Shown piece by piece: positions 8,025-16,519 of a stretch of 52,728 nt of DNA (its first letter is position 1; every line of letters begins with the position of its first letter). This DNA is from Levilactobacillus enshiensis (GTDB lineage: Bacteria > Bacillota > Bacilli > Lactobacillales > Lactobacillaceae). The notes under the pieces are model-generated. The model saw only the letters and a program-made list of their open reading frames with translations, made no database searches and was not told where the DNA came from. The stretch is from assembly GCF_007115095.1 (NCBI RefSeq), contig NZ_SULH01000002.1:1-52728 (forward strand). The letters are read 5' to 3'. The translations under genes and the position numbers were made by a program.

Positions 8025-8771
8025 ATGAATTATGTCTTTGATGTTGACGGTACGCTAAGCTTTAACGGCACAAGCATCTCAGCCGAGATTACAGCAGGTC
8101 TAAAAGTCTTAGAAAAACACGGTCATCACTTAATCTTTGCTTCCGCTCGTCCGATAAGGGATTTACTCCCCATTGTTCCTGAATTTCGGCACAATCTGCT
8201 AATTGGCGCGAATGGCGCTATCGTCTCACAGGCTGATACGATTAAGGTTATGACTCCAATTGCTATACCAGATAGGGATTATCTGAAAACCTTAATCACC
8301 CACTATAATTTAGAGTATGTGGTCGATGGCGATTGGAATTATGCCGCGCACGTTTCACCGGATAATTTGATCACAAAGCAACTCGATTCAGACCATCTCG
8401 CCCATAACGTTCCCTTGGAACAGATCACAACAGCCATTAAAGTAATCCTCTTAGGGATGGCTGATCAACAGTTGGAAAAAATTGTGCGACTGGTCACTGA
8501 CCATACGAACCTAGAACTTGTGCAGCACGTTGGCGAAGGTAACCTAGATCTGACTGCACGAAACATTAATAAGGCTAATACGTTAGCCTTATTAGGAATT
8601 CATGATTACATCGCCTTTGGTAACGATATGAATGACGTCAAGATGCTCTCACAGGCCGCCACTAGTTTTTGGGTGGACAGCAAGTCGGAGCTACTCGAAC
8701 AAGCTGGATCTTTTGCTCGTACGATCGTAGCCCCTAATCAAGTTGCGGCGGTAATCCGTCAATTAGGCTAG
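8025..8771 (+). CDS. HAD-superfamily (Cof-type) phosphatase
   Basis: A 248-residue cytosolic phosphatase of the Cof/YidA group. Motif I is FDVDGTLS (nucleophile Asp6, acid Asp8), motif II is the Ser in FASARP, motif III is a Lys before the GNDMNDVKML motif IV, which supplies the metal-binding Asp residues. A type-C2 cap lies between motifs II and III. Cof-type enzymes dephosphorylate sugar phosphates, FMN or pyridoxal phosphate; the substrate here is unknown. GAGGAG precedes the ATG. The gene is monocistronic. Confidence 0.9.
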   Translation: MNYVFDVDGTLSFNGTSISAEITAGLKVLEKHGHHLIFASARPIRDLLPIVPEFRHNLLIGANGAIVSQADTIKVMTPIAIPDRDYLKTLITHYNLEYVVDGDWNYAAHVSPDNLITKQLDSDHLAHNVPLEQITTAIKVILLGMADQQLEKIVRLVTDHTNLELVQHVGEGNLDLTARNINKANTLALLGIHDYIAFGNDMNDVKMLSQAATSFWVDSKSELLEQAGSFARTIVAPNQVAAVIRQLG

Positions 8772-8802
8772 TCACCGCAAGGCACCTTGGTTTCTGTCAA
8801 GC

Positions 8803-9177
8803 TTAGTGAGCATTATCCGATGATTCTGCTGTTTTCATCTGTTGGTATACTGCCATCTTATGATGAATGAAATCTAAATAATCCTGAGTCTGCTGGGCTT
8901 GTTGTTGCAATCTTTTTTCCTGAACTTTCAGTAAGTTCAGTCGCTCATCAATCGTTGCGTTTCCCTGTGATTGGAGCTCAGAGTAACACTTAATCTCACG
9001 GATTGGCATACCAGTCTGCTTAAGCCGTTTAAGAAAGTCCACCCACTTCAAATCATGCTCATCGTAAACGCGGTGATTTCCTAAAGTTCGTTTGGGTTTC
9101 AGAAATCCTTCTTTCTCGTAATAACGCAGTGTATCAATTGATAAGCCCACCCTTTGCGAAAATTCTCCAATTTCCAT
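8803..9177 (-). CDS. MerR-family transcriptional regulator
   Basis: This regulator of 124 residues has the MerR winged helix (residues 1-68: EIGEFSQRVGLSIDTLRYYEKEGF, given here in part) and an antiparallel coiled-coil dimerisation helix (about 75-115). It lacks the Cys residues of metal sensors and resembles AdhR/YraB-type regulators that respond to aldehydes or electrophiles. It is divergent from a carboxymuconolactone decarboxylase-like gene. The 19-bp-spaced promoter at 9209-9239 is the obvious target. Confidence 0.88.
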   Translation of the reverse strand: MEIGEFSQRVGLSIDTLRYYEKEGFLKPKRTLGNHRVYDEHDLKWVDFLKRLKQTGMPIREIKCYSELQSQGNATIDERLNLLKVQEKRLQQQAQQTQDYLDFIHHKMAVYQQMKTAESSDNAH

Positions 9178-9208
9178 CGCATCTGACCTCCCGACTGAAT
9201 GCTTATAC

Positions 9209-9239
9209 TTGACCTGGAGTAAACTTCAGGTTCTAAGCT
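9209..9239 (+). promoter_or_regulatory. MerR-type promoter with 19-bp spacer
   Basis: The -35 box TTGACC (9209-9214) and -10-like TAAGCT (9234-9239) are 19 bp apart. The near-perfect palindrome ACCTGGAGT/ACTTCAGGT (9212-9220/9223-9231) fills the spacer. An overlong spacer underwound by the bound activator is the MerR-family hallmark. Confidence 0.8.
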
Positions 9240-9269
9240 TAGCACATCCTAATTGGAAGGACTGATTCT

Positions 9270-9647
9270 ATGAATCGATTAGAAAAAGGAAAAAACTTAT
9301 TGAATCAAGTGGATGCTGCAGCTGCTGACGCCGTCATGACAAATCTAAAAGATATCTCGCCCGATATCGGTCAGTATATTCTGGAGTTTGCCTTTGGTGA
9401 TATCTATACACGTCCGGGCCTCACCTTACAGCAAAGAGAACTCGTCACAATCACCGCACTGTTAGTACAAGGAGACACTAGCAGCCAATTAACGGTACAC
9501 CTCAATGGGTGTCTCAACGTTGGACTAACGCCCAAAGAAATTATTGAGACGTGTATTCACTGCATTCCGTATATTGGATTTCCACGCGTTTTAAACGCCA
9601 TCGCCGTTGTTCAGCAGGTCTTTGTTTCACGGCATATTACGGTCTAA
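9270..9647 (+). CDS. Carboxymuconolactone decarboxylase-family (AhpD-like) protein
   Basis: A 125-residue all-helical protein of the CMD family, related to gamma-carboxymuconolactone decarboxylase and AhpD. The conserved core reads RPGLTLQQRELVTITALL, then HLNGCLNVGLTPKEI and the C-terminal helix CIHCIPYIGFPRVLNA. The CxxC in CIHC could give peroxidase-like redox chemistry as in AhpD, although AhpD places its CxxC differently. Divergence from a MerR regulator with a MerR-type promoter suggests induction by an electrophile or oxidant. The precise reaction is unknown. Confidence 0.85.
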   Translation: MNRLEKGKNLLNQVDAAAADAVMTNLKDISPDIGQYILEFAFGDIYTRPGLTLQQRELVTITALLVQGDTSSQLTVHLNGCLNVGLTPKEIIETCIHCIPYIGFPRVLNAIAVVQQVFVSRHITV

Positions 9648-9751
9648 GCAACCGGATATTAAAAATGCCACTGGCAGATTTTCCTTTTCTAGACTTTTAT
9701 GTTAAATCCAGTTATACTAACTTTAATCTAATTGGTTGGGAGGGATATTTT

Positions 9752-9970
9752 ATGGAAACCACTATTCGTAAAATCGGCAATTCCGTTGGTGCCATCATTC
9801 CCAGTGAGCTTAAAGCCCAAGCTGGTGATAAATATAAGATTGTTAAAATCGGTGATACCCTTGTCCTGACCCCTATACGTGATGACTTATTTTCTAATAA
9901 AAATGACTGGGTTGGGTTTCGCGATAGTATTTCTAAAACTGATCGTGAATGGGACGAGGTAGATAACTAA
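9752..9970 (+). CDS. MazE/AbrB-type antitoxin
   Basis: A 72-residue protein starting at ATG 9752, chosen because GGGAGGG lies just upstream and the family N-terminus begins here (METTIRKIGNSVGAIIPSE). It is a swapped-hairpin AbrB fold that binds DNA as a dimer. The acidic C-terminus (DREWDEVDN) should occupy the toxin active site. The stop overlaps the start of the following toxin gene by one base, so the two are coupled. Autoregulation is expected, but I did not find a convincing palindrome. Confidence 0.88.
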   Translation: METTIRKIGNSVGAIIPSELKAQAGDKYKIVKIGDTLVLTPIRDDLFSNKNDWVGFRDSISKTDREWDEVDN

Positions 9971-10296
9971 TGTACAATCCTGCACAGACAGACCTAGTTT
10001 ACATCAATTTTGATCCATCCCTTGGTCATGAAATTCAAAAACGCCGTCCCGGCTTAGTCGTCAGCAAAACAATTTTTAATCAGCTAACCGGATTCTGTCT
10101 GATTTGTCCGATTACCAGTACACAGCGGGCATTTGGCACGTACATCACGATTGAACAGCCACGACAAATAAAAGGTGAAGTGGTCACTCATCTGATACGA
10201 TCCATGGATTTCGAAAAAAGAAAATTACAATTCGTTGAAAAGTGCGATCCCGTTACTTGGGCGCGCGTTATCGCAACCATTGATCAATTCATTTAA
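9970..10296 (+). CDS. mazF: MazF/PemK-type mRNA interferase toxin
   Basis: The 108-residue toxin has the MazF/PemK landmarks: an N-terminal strand region (DLVYINFDPSLGHEIQKRRP), the RRPGLVVS motif with the catalytic Arg, the CPITST motif with the active-site Thr, and a C-terminal helix. Such toxins cleave single-stranded mRNA at short sequences. The reading frame is intact and overlaps the antitoxin gene by one base, so this looks like a functional type II module. Confidence 0.9.
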   Translation: MYNPAQTDLVYINFDPSLGHEIQKRRPGLVVSKTIFNQLTGFCLICPITSTQRAFGTYITIEQPRQIKGEVVTHLIRSMDFEKRKLQFVEKCDPVTWARVIATIDQFI

Positions 10297-10314
10297 AAGT
10301 TCCCTGTTTAAAAC

Positions 10315-10353
10315 AAGGCTCCCAACGATCATTAATCGCTAGGGGCCTTATTT
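10315..10353 (+). terminator. Probable terminator after mazF
   Basis: An 8-bp stem, AAGGCTCC with GGGGCCTT, is followed by a weak T-rich stretch. Confidence 0.5.
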
Positions 10354-10443
10354 CTGTATTCTTGAGCGTGCCCTATGCTGTCCTAATGCGTACAGGTCAT
10401 AAAATCAGTAATCAGAGATTGGTTTGCTTATGCCAACATCTGA

Positions 10444-11736
10444 TTAAACAACGACTGGGTCCTTCCGGTGAGCATAAAAGTAGGCCAACGTCCCCGCACT
10501 AAAAAATCCGACCATTCCTACTAGAATCCAGATACTCTCGGTAATTGAACCACCAAGTGATATCGTATGCCGCAACCCAGTCATGGCCACAGTCATCGGT
10601 AGGTAAGCATGCACGGCGCGATAAAGCGGATTGGTAAGCTCGATTGGATACGTTCCACCCGAAGCACCAATCTGAAAGAGCATAAACATGAGCATGAGCC
10701 AAGCACCGGTTAGCCCAAACCATAGTCGGAAAAAGGTGACCAGACTGAAGAACGCTAGGACAATCAGTAAGCTTAACAGATATGTCTTCCCCGGTTCTAA
10801 TGGTCGTAATCCGATTACATACCGCACACTTAGCCACATGGCAGAAGCCGCTAACAGGACAAATTCCCAGAGAAACCCCATTTTGTCTAACCACGCCCGG
10901 ACAAAGTTGCGGTACTCACCATGACGTTGACGGGCGTCGTAAATAATGTTGAGCGTGATGCAGCCCACGAATAGCGAAATCGCCATAAAGTAGGGAGCCA
11001 TGCCAGTACCGTTATTGGCAACTGAAATGACATCATGTTGCACTAACTTTACCGGCATTGCCAGTTGCCGTAACTGATCTGGGCGACGCACCTCACTAAG
11101 CTGTTCACCACCACGTGTCAATCCCCCACTAATCTTCTGTGTGGCCGTAGCAATTTGCGTGGCCGGTAAGCCCGCCGCACTAGCCCGACTCAACTGTCCT
11201 AGCTGTTTAGCCGTCACCGTCAACTGTTGGCCTGCCTTGAGCGCCGCCTGCTGACTAACTTGCAATTCGGTCTGAATGGTCGTTTGGTTCAACTCTGCTT
11301 GTAGTTTCTGCATGGCAGTAGCGCCCATCTTCGAAGCCACCGTACTCTGGCCCGCATTGGTGTCATACGTCACTTTTAATTGCTGTGGCGCCGTTGCCAG
11401 CTGACTTAGTTTCGTTGAAGCATTTGCCGGGATTTTTAAAACTAAAAATAATTGGCCTGCTTTCAATTCACGTTGTGCCCGTCGCAATGTCATTCGTTGA
11501 AAGTGCAACGTCTTGCTAGCGACTAACTTTTGCGAGACGGACTTCCCCCAATCCAATGTCCGCGTTCCCTGGTCTTGATCGACCACTGCCATTGGCAACC
11601 GATGAAATTCACCATAGGGGTCCCAGACCGATGCCAACAATAGACTCGCGTAAAATAGTGGGACCACCAGAATTCCCAGCAAAATTCGCCAAAGCGTCGG
11701 ATGCTGTTTTAGATACAACCATTCATGAGACTTCAT
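10444..11736 (-). CDS. YhgE/Pip-like ABC-2-type membrane protein (drug or phage-infection family)
   Basis: A 430-residue membrane protein with one N-terminal helix (RILLGILVVPLFYASLLL). A large extracytoplasmic domain follows (about 40-230), containing the PMAVVDQDQG strand typical of YhgE/Pip and ABC-2 permeases, and then about five to six C-terminal helices. No ATPase is encoded nearby. Many YhgE-like proteins lie beside TetR repressors and have been linked to efflux or, in Pip, to phage adsorption. The TetR gene immediately upstream on the same strand and the operator at 11756-11782 make this a self-contained inducible module. Confidence 0.82.
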   Translation of the reverse strand: MKSHEWLYLKQHPTLWRILLGILVVPLFYASLLLASVWDPYGEFHRLPMAVVDQDQGTRTLDWGKSVSQKLVASKTLHFQRMTLRRAQRELKAGQLFLVLKIPANASTKLSQLATAPQQLKVTYDTNAGQSTVASKMGATAMQKLQAELNQTTIQTELQVSQQAALKAGQQLTVTAKQLGQLSRASAAGLPATQIATATQKISGGLTRGGEQLSEVRRPDQLRQLAMPVKLVQHDVISVANNGTGMAPYFMAISLFVGCITLNIIYDARQRHGEYRNFVRAWLDKMGFLWEFVLLAASAMWLSVRYVIGLRPLEPGKTYLLSLLIVLAFFSLVTFFRLWFGLTGAWLMLMFMLFQIGASGGTYPIELTNPLYRAVHAYLPMTVAMTGLRHTISLGGSITESIWILVGMVGFFSAGTLAYFYAHRKDPVVV

Positions 11737-11755
11737 TTTTCATTTCCCCCTTTTT

Positions 11756-11782
11756 ATCGAATGAACGAATCATTCATTCGAT
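11756..11782 (-). promoter_or_regulatory. TetR-type operator before the YhgE-like gene
   Basis: The perfect 9-bp inverted repeat ATCGAATGA/TCATTCGAT (11756-11764/11774-11782) lies 20 bases upstream of the YhgE-like start. Length and spacing fit a TetR-family operator. Confidence 0.7.
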
Positions 11783-11868
11783 TGCTGCCCAGTTTAAACA
11801 CACCGAACAAAAGGTCAATTTTTGCCAGTTGTTTCATGTGCTTTGGGCTGGTTAGCTAATTAAGGGGC

Positions 11869-12510
11869 TCACTGATAACTACGCCGCAACATTTCTCGCA
11901 CCACCGTCAGCATCTGTTCATCATCATTGCGCGCCATCTCCGTTTCAAAACTATCATAGCGTTTGTGGGCACACCACCAGAATACAAGGTCCACGATAAC
12001 GATGCCGTTGCATTGTGGATTCGCGATTTCTGATTGCTGGCGTTGGATAAAATCGCCCACCCGCTGATAGATAGCTTGGCGCTGTTCGCGATAAAGTGCC
12101 GTCAAGGCTGGATTGACAGTTGGATTGTGCTCCAAGATTAAAAAGTAACGGCCATACCTTTTAAAAGCCGTAAACAAAGCAGTCAGTAGCCGATCAAAGT
12201 CGGCTGTTTGCTGCTTTGCTAGTTGACGATTCCAGTCGGCATAGGCAGACTCTGTTCGCCGAACCAAGTCACGGGGATCCATCGGCTGGATAGGATAAGT
12301 TGTTGGGGACATACCTGTCGTTGTCGGTAAGGTCGTTAGAAAGACATAATCTAACAGGGCTTCTTTCCCACTGAAAAGACGATATAAGGTGCCAACTGCC
12401 ACCTGAGCCCGTTGCGCAATCATTTGCATCTGCGTTTCGTGATACCCTGGTTGAATGAATAGTTCACTCGCCGCTGCATAAATCCGTTGCAACTTTTCTT
12501 CATCAGTCAT
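11869..12510 (-). CDS. TetR/AcrR-family repressor
   Basis: About 213 residues from the ATG at 12510, which has GAGGAG upstream; the nine-codon longer version starting at 12537 has no ribosome site. The N-terminal helix-turn-helix includes MQMIAQRAQVAVGTLYRLF (about residues 29-47) and the rest is a helical ligand-binding domain. It is 132 bases upstream of the YhgE-like exporter gene on the same strand with the palindromic operator between them. Therefore it probably represses the exporter rather than only itself. Confidence 0.87.
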   Translation of the reverse strand: MTDEEKLQRIYAAASELFIQPGYHETQMQMIAQRAQVAVGTLYRLFSGKEALLDYVFLTTLPTTTGMSPTTYPIQPMDPRDLVRRTESAYADWNRQLAKQQTADFDRLLTALFTAFKRYGRYFLILEHNPTVNPALTALYREQRQAIYQRVGDFIQRQQSEIANPQCNGIVIVDLVFWWCAHKRYDSFETEMARNDDEQMLTVVREMLRRSYQ

Positions 12511-13016
12511 TGGAGACCAACTCCTCTCAGTCTCCATTAAACCCTAAATGATAGCGAAATGCTGACATCACCATGCCGATGCGATAGCAACTTTACAAAC
12601 AAATATTTGTATACTGCAAAAAGGATAACTATGGGGATTTAATAAAAGGAGTGATACTTAACATTGTATGATACAAGCATTTTTCGCTACTTTTCTTCAA
12701 TGATTTCTAGAGAAACAAACTATGAGTAACCGCTGATCCACGACTATTTCTTCCCCTCAAAAAGGGCGAACTGATGCCGGATTATTAAAATCAAAATAAC
12801 CTTTGATCAATTCATTTAGAATGATTAAAACCAACGCAACTCTGGTCAACGTTGCTATGACAACACTTACGCGTCCTTGCGAAACTAGTAGTTGCGCGAA
12901 TTCTCCTCTCTATTTGCGGAATGGCGGCCATCTATTGCTTGTAGGCAACTAGCAAATTGAGCAACAGTAGAACTAATCAAGACACACAAGTAATTTACGC
13001 TTAGGAGGAAAACGAT
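12511..13016. other. Intergenic region of about 500 bases without a supported gene
   Basis: I see no convincing protein gene. The AT-rich stretch contains a palindrome ACAAATATTTGT (12599-12610). There is a possible 21-codon frame starting TTG near 12664 behind AAAGGAG; its composition is not recognisable. The inverted repeat TAGTTGC/GCAACTA (12889-12895/12945-12951) lies in the probable leader of the ABC operon. An AGGAGG site immediately precedes the ABC gene. The promoter of that operon must lie here but is not clear by eye. Confidence 0.5.
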
Positions 13017-13904
13017 ATGCTCGTCGTTCAAAACGTCAATACTTATATTGGCCGCAAACAAATCATCACAGACGCCAGTTTTAAGATTCATCCAGGAAAT
13101 ATCATTGGTTTGATTGGACCCAATGGCGCTGGCAAAACAACCCTGATGAAGACAATTCTAGGCCTCACTAAATTTGATGGTCAGATTCAGCTCGATCAGG
13201 TCCCGGTCACAGAAAATCAACACGCCGCATTAGCTCAGGTCGGAGCCTTGATTGAGCACCCCGCAATCTACCCCTTCCTAACCGGTCAACAGAATCTAGC
13301 CCTGTATGCGCGCGACTCGGCAGCTTGTCAACGTCTCATCTCCGAGTTAAACATGACGACCTATATTCACGACCCAGCCAAGGGGTACTCCTTGGGCATG
13401 AAACAGAAACTAGGCATTGCCATTGCCCTCTTGAATAACCCGCAACTCGTCATTCTTGATGAACCGATGAATGGCCTCGACGTCGAGGCGACGATTGGTG
13501 TTCGTCAACTGATTCGCCAATACGCTGCCCAAGGAACAGCCTTTCTAATTTCCAGTCACATTCTGAGCGAACTGCAAAAAGTGATGACCCAAGTCATACT
13601 CATCAATCACGGGCAAGTCATCGTTGATCAGCCCATCGCAGAGTTTGAACGCCTGCGTCATCAAGCTTATCAATTACGCACAGAAGATTCTCAGCTAACT
13701 GTAGAAAGCTTAACGAAGAACCGGATTCACTACGTTTTAGATGGTGACACATTCCGGATTAATTCCGAGAATATCTTTGAAATTCAAGACATTCTTACCG
13801 CACAACACGTGCACCTGAAAGAATTAGCGCCAATTTCTAGCAATTTTGAGCAAATTGTCGTTCAGCTTTTGAACCAGCAGCGGGGTGACCATCATGATGA
13901 CTAG
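13017..13904 (+). CDS. ABC transporter ATP-binding protein (BcrA/lantibiotic-immunity type)
   Basis: The 295-residue cytosolic ATPase carries Walker A GPNGAGKTT (about residues 38-46), the signature YSLGMKQKLGIAIAL (124-138), Walker B LVILDEP (144-150), and a switch His in SSHILSEL. It resembles BcrA-type subunits that partner with small ABC-2 permeases for bacitracin, lantibiotic or peptide export. Its end overlaps the first permease gene by about 11 bases. The operon is ATPase, two paralogous permeases and a membrane-anchored XRE regulator, an arrangement known from peptide-antibiotic resistance loci. Confidence 0.92.
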   Translation: MLVVQNVNTYIGRKQIITDASFKIHPGNIIGLIGPNGAGKTTLMKTILGLTKFDGQIQLDQVPVTENQHAALAQVGALIEHPAIYPFLTGQQNLALYARDSAACQRLISELNMTTYIHDPAKGYSLGMKQKLGIAIALLNNPQLVILDEPMNGLDVEATIGVRQLIRQYAAQGTAFLISSHILSELQKVMTQVILINHGQVIVDQPIAEFERLRHQAYQLRTEDSQLTVESLTKNRIHYVLDGDTFRINSENIFEIQDILTAQHVHLKELAPISSNFEQIVVQLLNQQRGDHHDD

Positions 13905-14646
13905 CTTGCGCGCAGAACTGTTTAAGTTTAGTCATCAAAAATCGGCCGTGGCTGGCATTCTCACCCTGATTTTATTGATGGCCTACAGCGTCTTAACGAC
14001 TAAAACGGATACGACCCAAGTCATCTTTGAGTTTGGGGCCGTTCAGTGGATTCCGATCATTATGATTGCCATTGGCTCAACCTTTTTTGCCATGGAATAT
14101 CAAAACCGGACGATCTTGATTCTGCTTTATAAAAATACAAGCCGCTGGCAAATTTACTTGGCAAAATTGGCGGTTGTTTGGCTATACAGCGTCGTCTTGA
14201 CGCTCATCGCCACACTTTTGACGATTGTCTTTAAATCATTTCTTTTCAGGACGCCGTGGTCCGCATTAATCATCAATCATCAGACGCAACTTGATTTGCT
14301 CATGGGTAATGTCATGGGCACACTGATCTACGCGCTATTCATCGTGACCCTGTCGTTCATGCTGATTATGCTACTGAAACTCAACGCAGCGGTGATTGGG
14401 GTAGGACTCGCGTTAGGCTTTCTTGGTGCTGGCATTTCAGTTGCACTCATGAAATCTTTTACGTCTTTAATCCCCATCCTGCGCTGGAACCCACTAAATA
14501 TGATTTTCGTCACCCAACAACTGGCCAACCCGCCATACACGGCCGTCTCGCATTTAAGTTCACTTGAAATCATCGGGGGCAACTTGATTTACGCCGCCAT
14601 TTTCATCTTTTTAGGCTATGCCTTATTTAAGAATCGGCGCATCTAA
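13894..14646 (+). CDS. ABC-2-type permease subunit
   Basis: A 250-residue membrane protein with about six helices starting at ATG 13894 (GGGGTG upstream; an in-frame GTG at 13885 is an alternative). The N-terminal SLRAELFKFSHQK segment is the amphipathic start seen in BcrB/LanF-like permeases. The segment IGSTFFAMEYQNRTILILLYKN recurs in related form in the next gene, so the two permeases are paralogues and probably form a heterodimer on the shared ATPase. Confidence 0.85.
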   Translation: MMTSLRAELFKFSHQKSAVAGILTLILLMAYSVLTTKTDTTQVIFEFGAVQWIPIIMIAIGSTFFAMEYQNRTILILLYKNTSRWQIYLAKLAVVWLYSVVLTLIATLLTIVFKSFLFRTPWSALIINHQTQLDLLMGNVMGTLIYALFIVTLSFMLIMLLKLNAAVIGVGLALGFLGAGISVALMKSFTSLIPILRWNPLNMIFVTQQLANPPYTAVSHLSSLEIIGGNLIYAAIFIFLGYALFKNRRI

Positions 14647-14671
14647 TCTAGCTAAGGAGAGGACATTTAAA

Positions 14672-15436
14672 ATGGCTTTTAGTCTTTATCAAGAATTCTA
14701 TAAACTCAATCATCGGAAACTAACTTGGCTGGCACCGCTCGTCTTACTCATCCTCATGATTTTAACTGGTCTATCAATTGGGTATAATGAAAGTAAGCTG
14801 CTCATGGCGACCTGCTATAATGCCCCTGACTGGATAATGCTCATCCTAGTCGTCATTGGGGCCACGACCTTTTCCATGGAGTTCCAGAACAACGCGATTC
14901 TAACGTTGCTCTATAAATCACCTAATAAGGCGTTAGTCTACTTATCAAAGTATATCGTTATTCTGGCTTATAACCTCTGGCTCCACCTGCTTGCCATGCT
15001 ATTTACGTTGGGGCTCCATACAATTCCCATGAATCGGTCGGTGTCCTGGTCCGCCATTTACCTGTACCAACAACCGCTTTGGGAAAACATGCTGAAAACC
15101 GTTGCAATTGATGTACTCACGACAACTTTTATTATCAGTCTAATCTTTCTGCTCTCTTGCCTAATCAACAGCAATGCTGTCGTCATTAGCGTCAGTCTAC
15201 TGATGGTGTTCATGGGGCAGTTTGTCTCTGCCAACTTACTAAACGCTGAAAAGTTCACGCAAGTTCTGCGTTGGAACCCGTTTAACATGACGAATCTAAC
15301 CCGCCAATATTATAACTACACCACCTACTTCGATACCAGCCACCTCCTTAATCAGCAATTATTGCAGGGAGCCCTCAGTTACACGTTGCTTTTCATCGTC
15401 GTTGGCTACCTTATTTTTAGAAAAAAACGTTTTTAA
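14672..15436 (+). CDS. Second ABC-2-type permease subunit
   Basis: A 254-residue membrane protein with about six helices. Start ATG 14672 follows AAGGAGAGG at a good distance; upstream in-frame codons overlap the previous gene without a ribosome site. It is a paralogue of the preceding permease (compare IGATTFSMEFQNNAILTLLYKS and the later RWNPFNM motif, RWNPLNM in the first). With the ATPase it forms the exporter; substrate unknown, a cell-envelope peptide antibiotic being most likely from context. Confidence 0.85.
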   Translation: MAFSLYQEFYKLNHRKLTWLAPLVLLILMILTGLSIGYNESKLLMATCYNAPDWIMLILVVIGATTFSMEFQNNAILTLLYKSPNKALVYLSKYIVILAYNLWLHLLAMLFTLGLHTIPMNRSVSWSAIYLYQQPLWENMLKTVAIDVLTTTFIISLIFLLSCLINSNAVVISVSLLMVFMGQFVSANLLNAEKFTQVLRWNPFNMTNLTRQYYNYTTYFDTSHLLNQQLLQGALSYTLLFIVVGYLIFRKKRF

Positions 15437-15456
15437 CCGCTCAGGAGGATGCAACC

Positions 15457-15828
15457 ATGAATAAGTTTCCCGCACAGCTCAGAAAAATTCGTAAAGAACA
15501 AAATACCACGCAAGATGATTTGGCGAGCCAACTTTTCGTCACCCGGCAGGCAATTTCAAAATGGGAATCTGGTGATTCAACGCCAGACTTGAACAATCTC
15601 ATTAAACTAACGGATATCTTCAACGTCAGTCTAGACACCTTGGTCTTTGGTGCCGAGCACGAGACTAAGGTCGATCCATCCGAATTCGTTTTCGACCCCA
15701 AGCACAACCGCTACGTTCGCCGCTTGGGTAAGATGAACTTCTGGGACTTCTTGGCTGGCTATTGGTGGGCAGTCCTCGCAATTGTTTTCGTGATTGGTTT
15801 CTTTTCCCTTTTCTGGTCCGGTCGGTAA
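15457..15828 (+). CDS. Membrane-anchored XRE-family regulator
   Basis: The 123-residue protein has an N-terminal XRE helix-turn-helix (residues 5-60, including TQDDLASQLFVTRQAISKWE) and one C-terminal membrane helix (WWAVLAIVFVIGFFSLFW, about 102-119). It is the last gene of the ABC transporter operon. This resembles BcrR of enterococci, a one-component membrane regulator that senses bacitracin and activates bcrABD, although BcrR has four helices. The inference is that this protein reports on the exporter substrate or on the transporter itself. Confidence 0.82.
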   Translation: MNKFPAQLRKIRKEQNTTQDDLASQLFVTRQAISKWESGDSTPDLNNLIKLTDIFNVSLDTLVFGAEHETKVDPSEFVFDPKHNRYVRRLGKMNFWDFLAGYWWAVLAIVFVIGFFSLFWSGR

Positions 15829-15904
15829 ACCTCACCAGGTAAAAGTGATTGCGCCGGCTGTAGGATCCTATAAGCCTTTTCAATTTATTTAAAATGCGCA
15901 CACT

Positions 15905-15956
15905 AAAACAAGACTACCTAACAATTAATGTGTCAATCGTTAGGTAGCCTTGTTTT
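15905..15956. terminator. Bidirectional terminator between the ABC operon and hicB
   Basis: A long imperfect stem of about 21 bp has A-rich and T-rich flanks on both sides. It serves the + strand operon and the convergent minus-strand gene. Confidence 0.85.
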
Positions 15957-16013
15957 ATGATCTACTGATTGCAGTCTTAGTAAAATTCTAGAAAATAGTT
16001 TTGATTTAAAAAG

Positions 16014-16397
16014 TTAAACGCCTAGCCGCGTCTTAAGGGCCTCCGTTACGACTTGAGAAACATTGATTTTTTGTTCTTTAGCCATCTCATTTAAATATTC
16101 TGGAATCGTAACATTTTTACGCACCGTTTTTGAATACTTAATACGAAACGCTGCCAAGTCAACAGAAATATAAACTAGAGCTTCTCCAGTTTCTAACTTG
16201 ATACTCTCTGGGTTGGAAGGTTGTGGGTACGTCGACTGATCCGCCAACAAGTTGCCAATCAAATCCTCAGCCATCGTCACAGCATCCAACGGATCATTGC
16301 CCTGCGTAAATCCACCTTGTAGGTCAGGAACATGAACGAGTGTATAGTCCCCATCCTGACTAAAAATAGCGGGATAAATAACCATATCCTTTTCCAT
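16014..16397 (-). CDS. hicB: HicB-type antitoxin, apparently orphaned
   Basis: A 127-residue protein from ATG 16397, with GAAGAGG upstream. The N-terminal half is the degraded RNase H-like HicB fold (VIYPAIFSQDGDYTLVHVPDL, quoted in part, and the MAEDLIGNLL helix). The C-terminal half is a ribbon-helix-helix-like DNA-binding segment (RKNVTIPEYLNEMAKEQ). HicB normally neutralises the HicA RNase encoded just upstream. Here only a frameshifted, roughly 15-codon hicA remnant is left at 16419-16464, so HicB may survive as a stand-alone regulator. Confidence 0.85.
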   Translation of the reverse strand: MEKDMVIYPAIFSQDGDYTLVHVPDLQGGFTQGNDPLDAVTMAEDLIGNLLADQSTYPQPSNPESIKLETGEALVYISVDLAAFRIKYSKTVRKNVTIPEYLNEMAKEQKINVSQVVTEALKTRLGV

Positions 16398-16418
16398 CGT
16401 ATCGACCTCTTCTTTACT

Positions 16419-16464
16419 CAAAACTTTTTCAACAGTTTAACCATTGGCGTGGCTTCATCGGCAT
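16419..16464 (-). pseudogene. Remnant of a hicA toxin gene
   Basis: Minus-strand codons at 16464 read MPMKPRQ, then after a one-base slip MVKLLKKF, followed by TGA. Together they match the N-terminus of HicA (typically MPMTPKEMVKLLKK). The rest of the toxin is missing, and the hicB ribosome site follows directly. The internal deletion plus frameshift means the toxin is dead. Confidence 0.6.
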
Positions 16465-16519
16465 CCAAATCATACACACTGAATGTGCATATGACAAGCG
16501 AGCAGCATTCCTATTTTTT

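Noticed and set aside
12885..13091. A 68-codon minus-strand frame at the ABC operon leader
   Set aside because: It overlaps the start of the ABC ATPase, lacks a ribosome site and resembles nothing.
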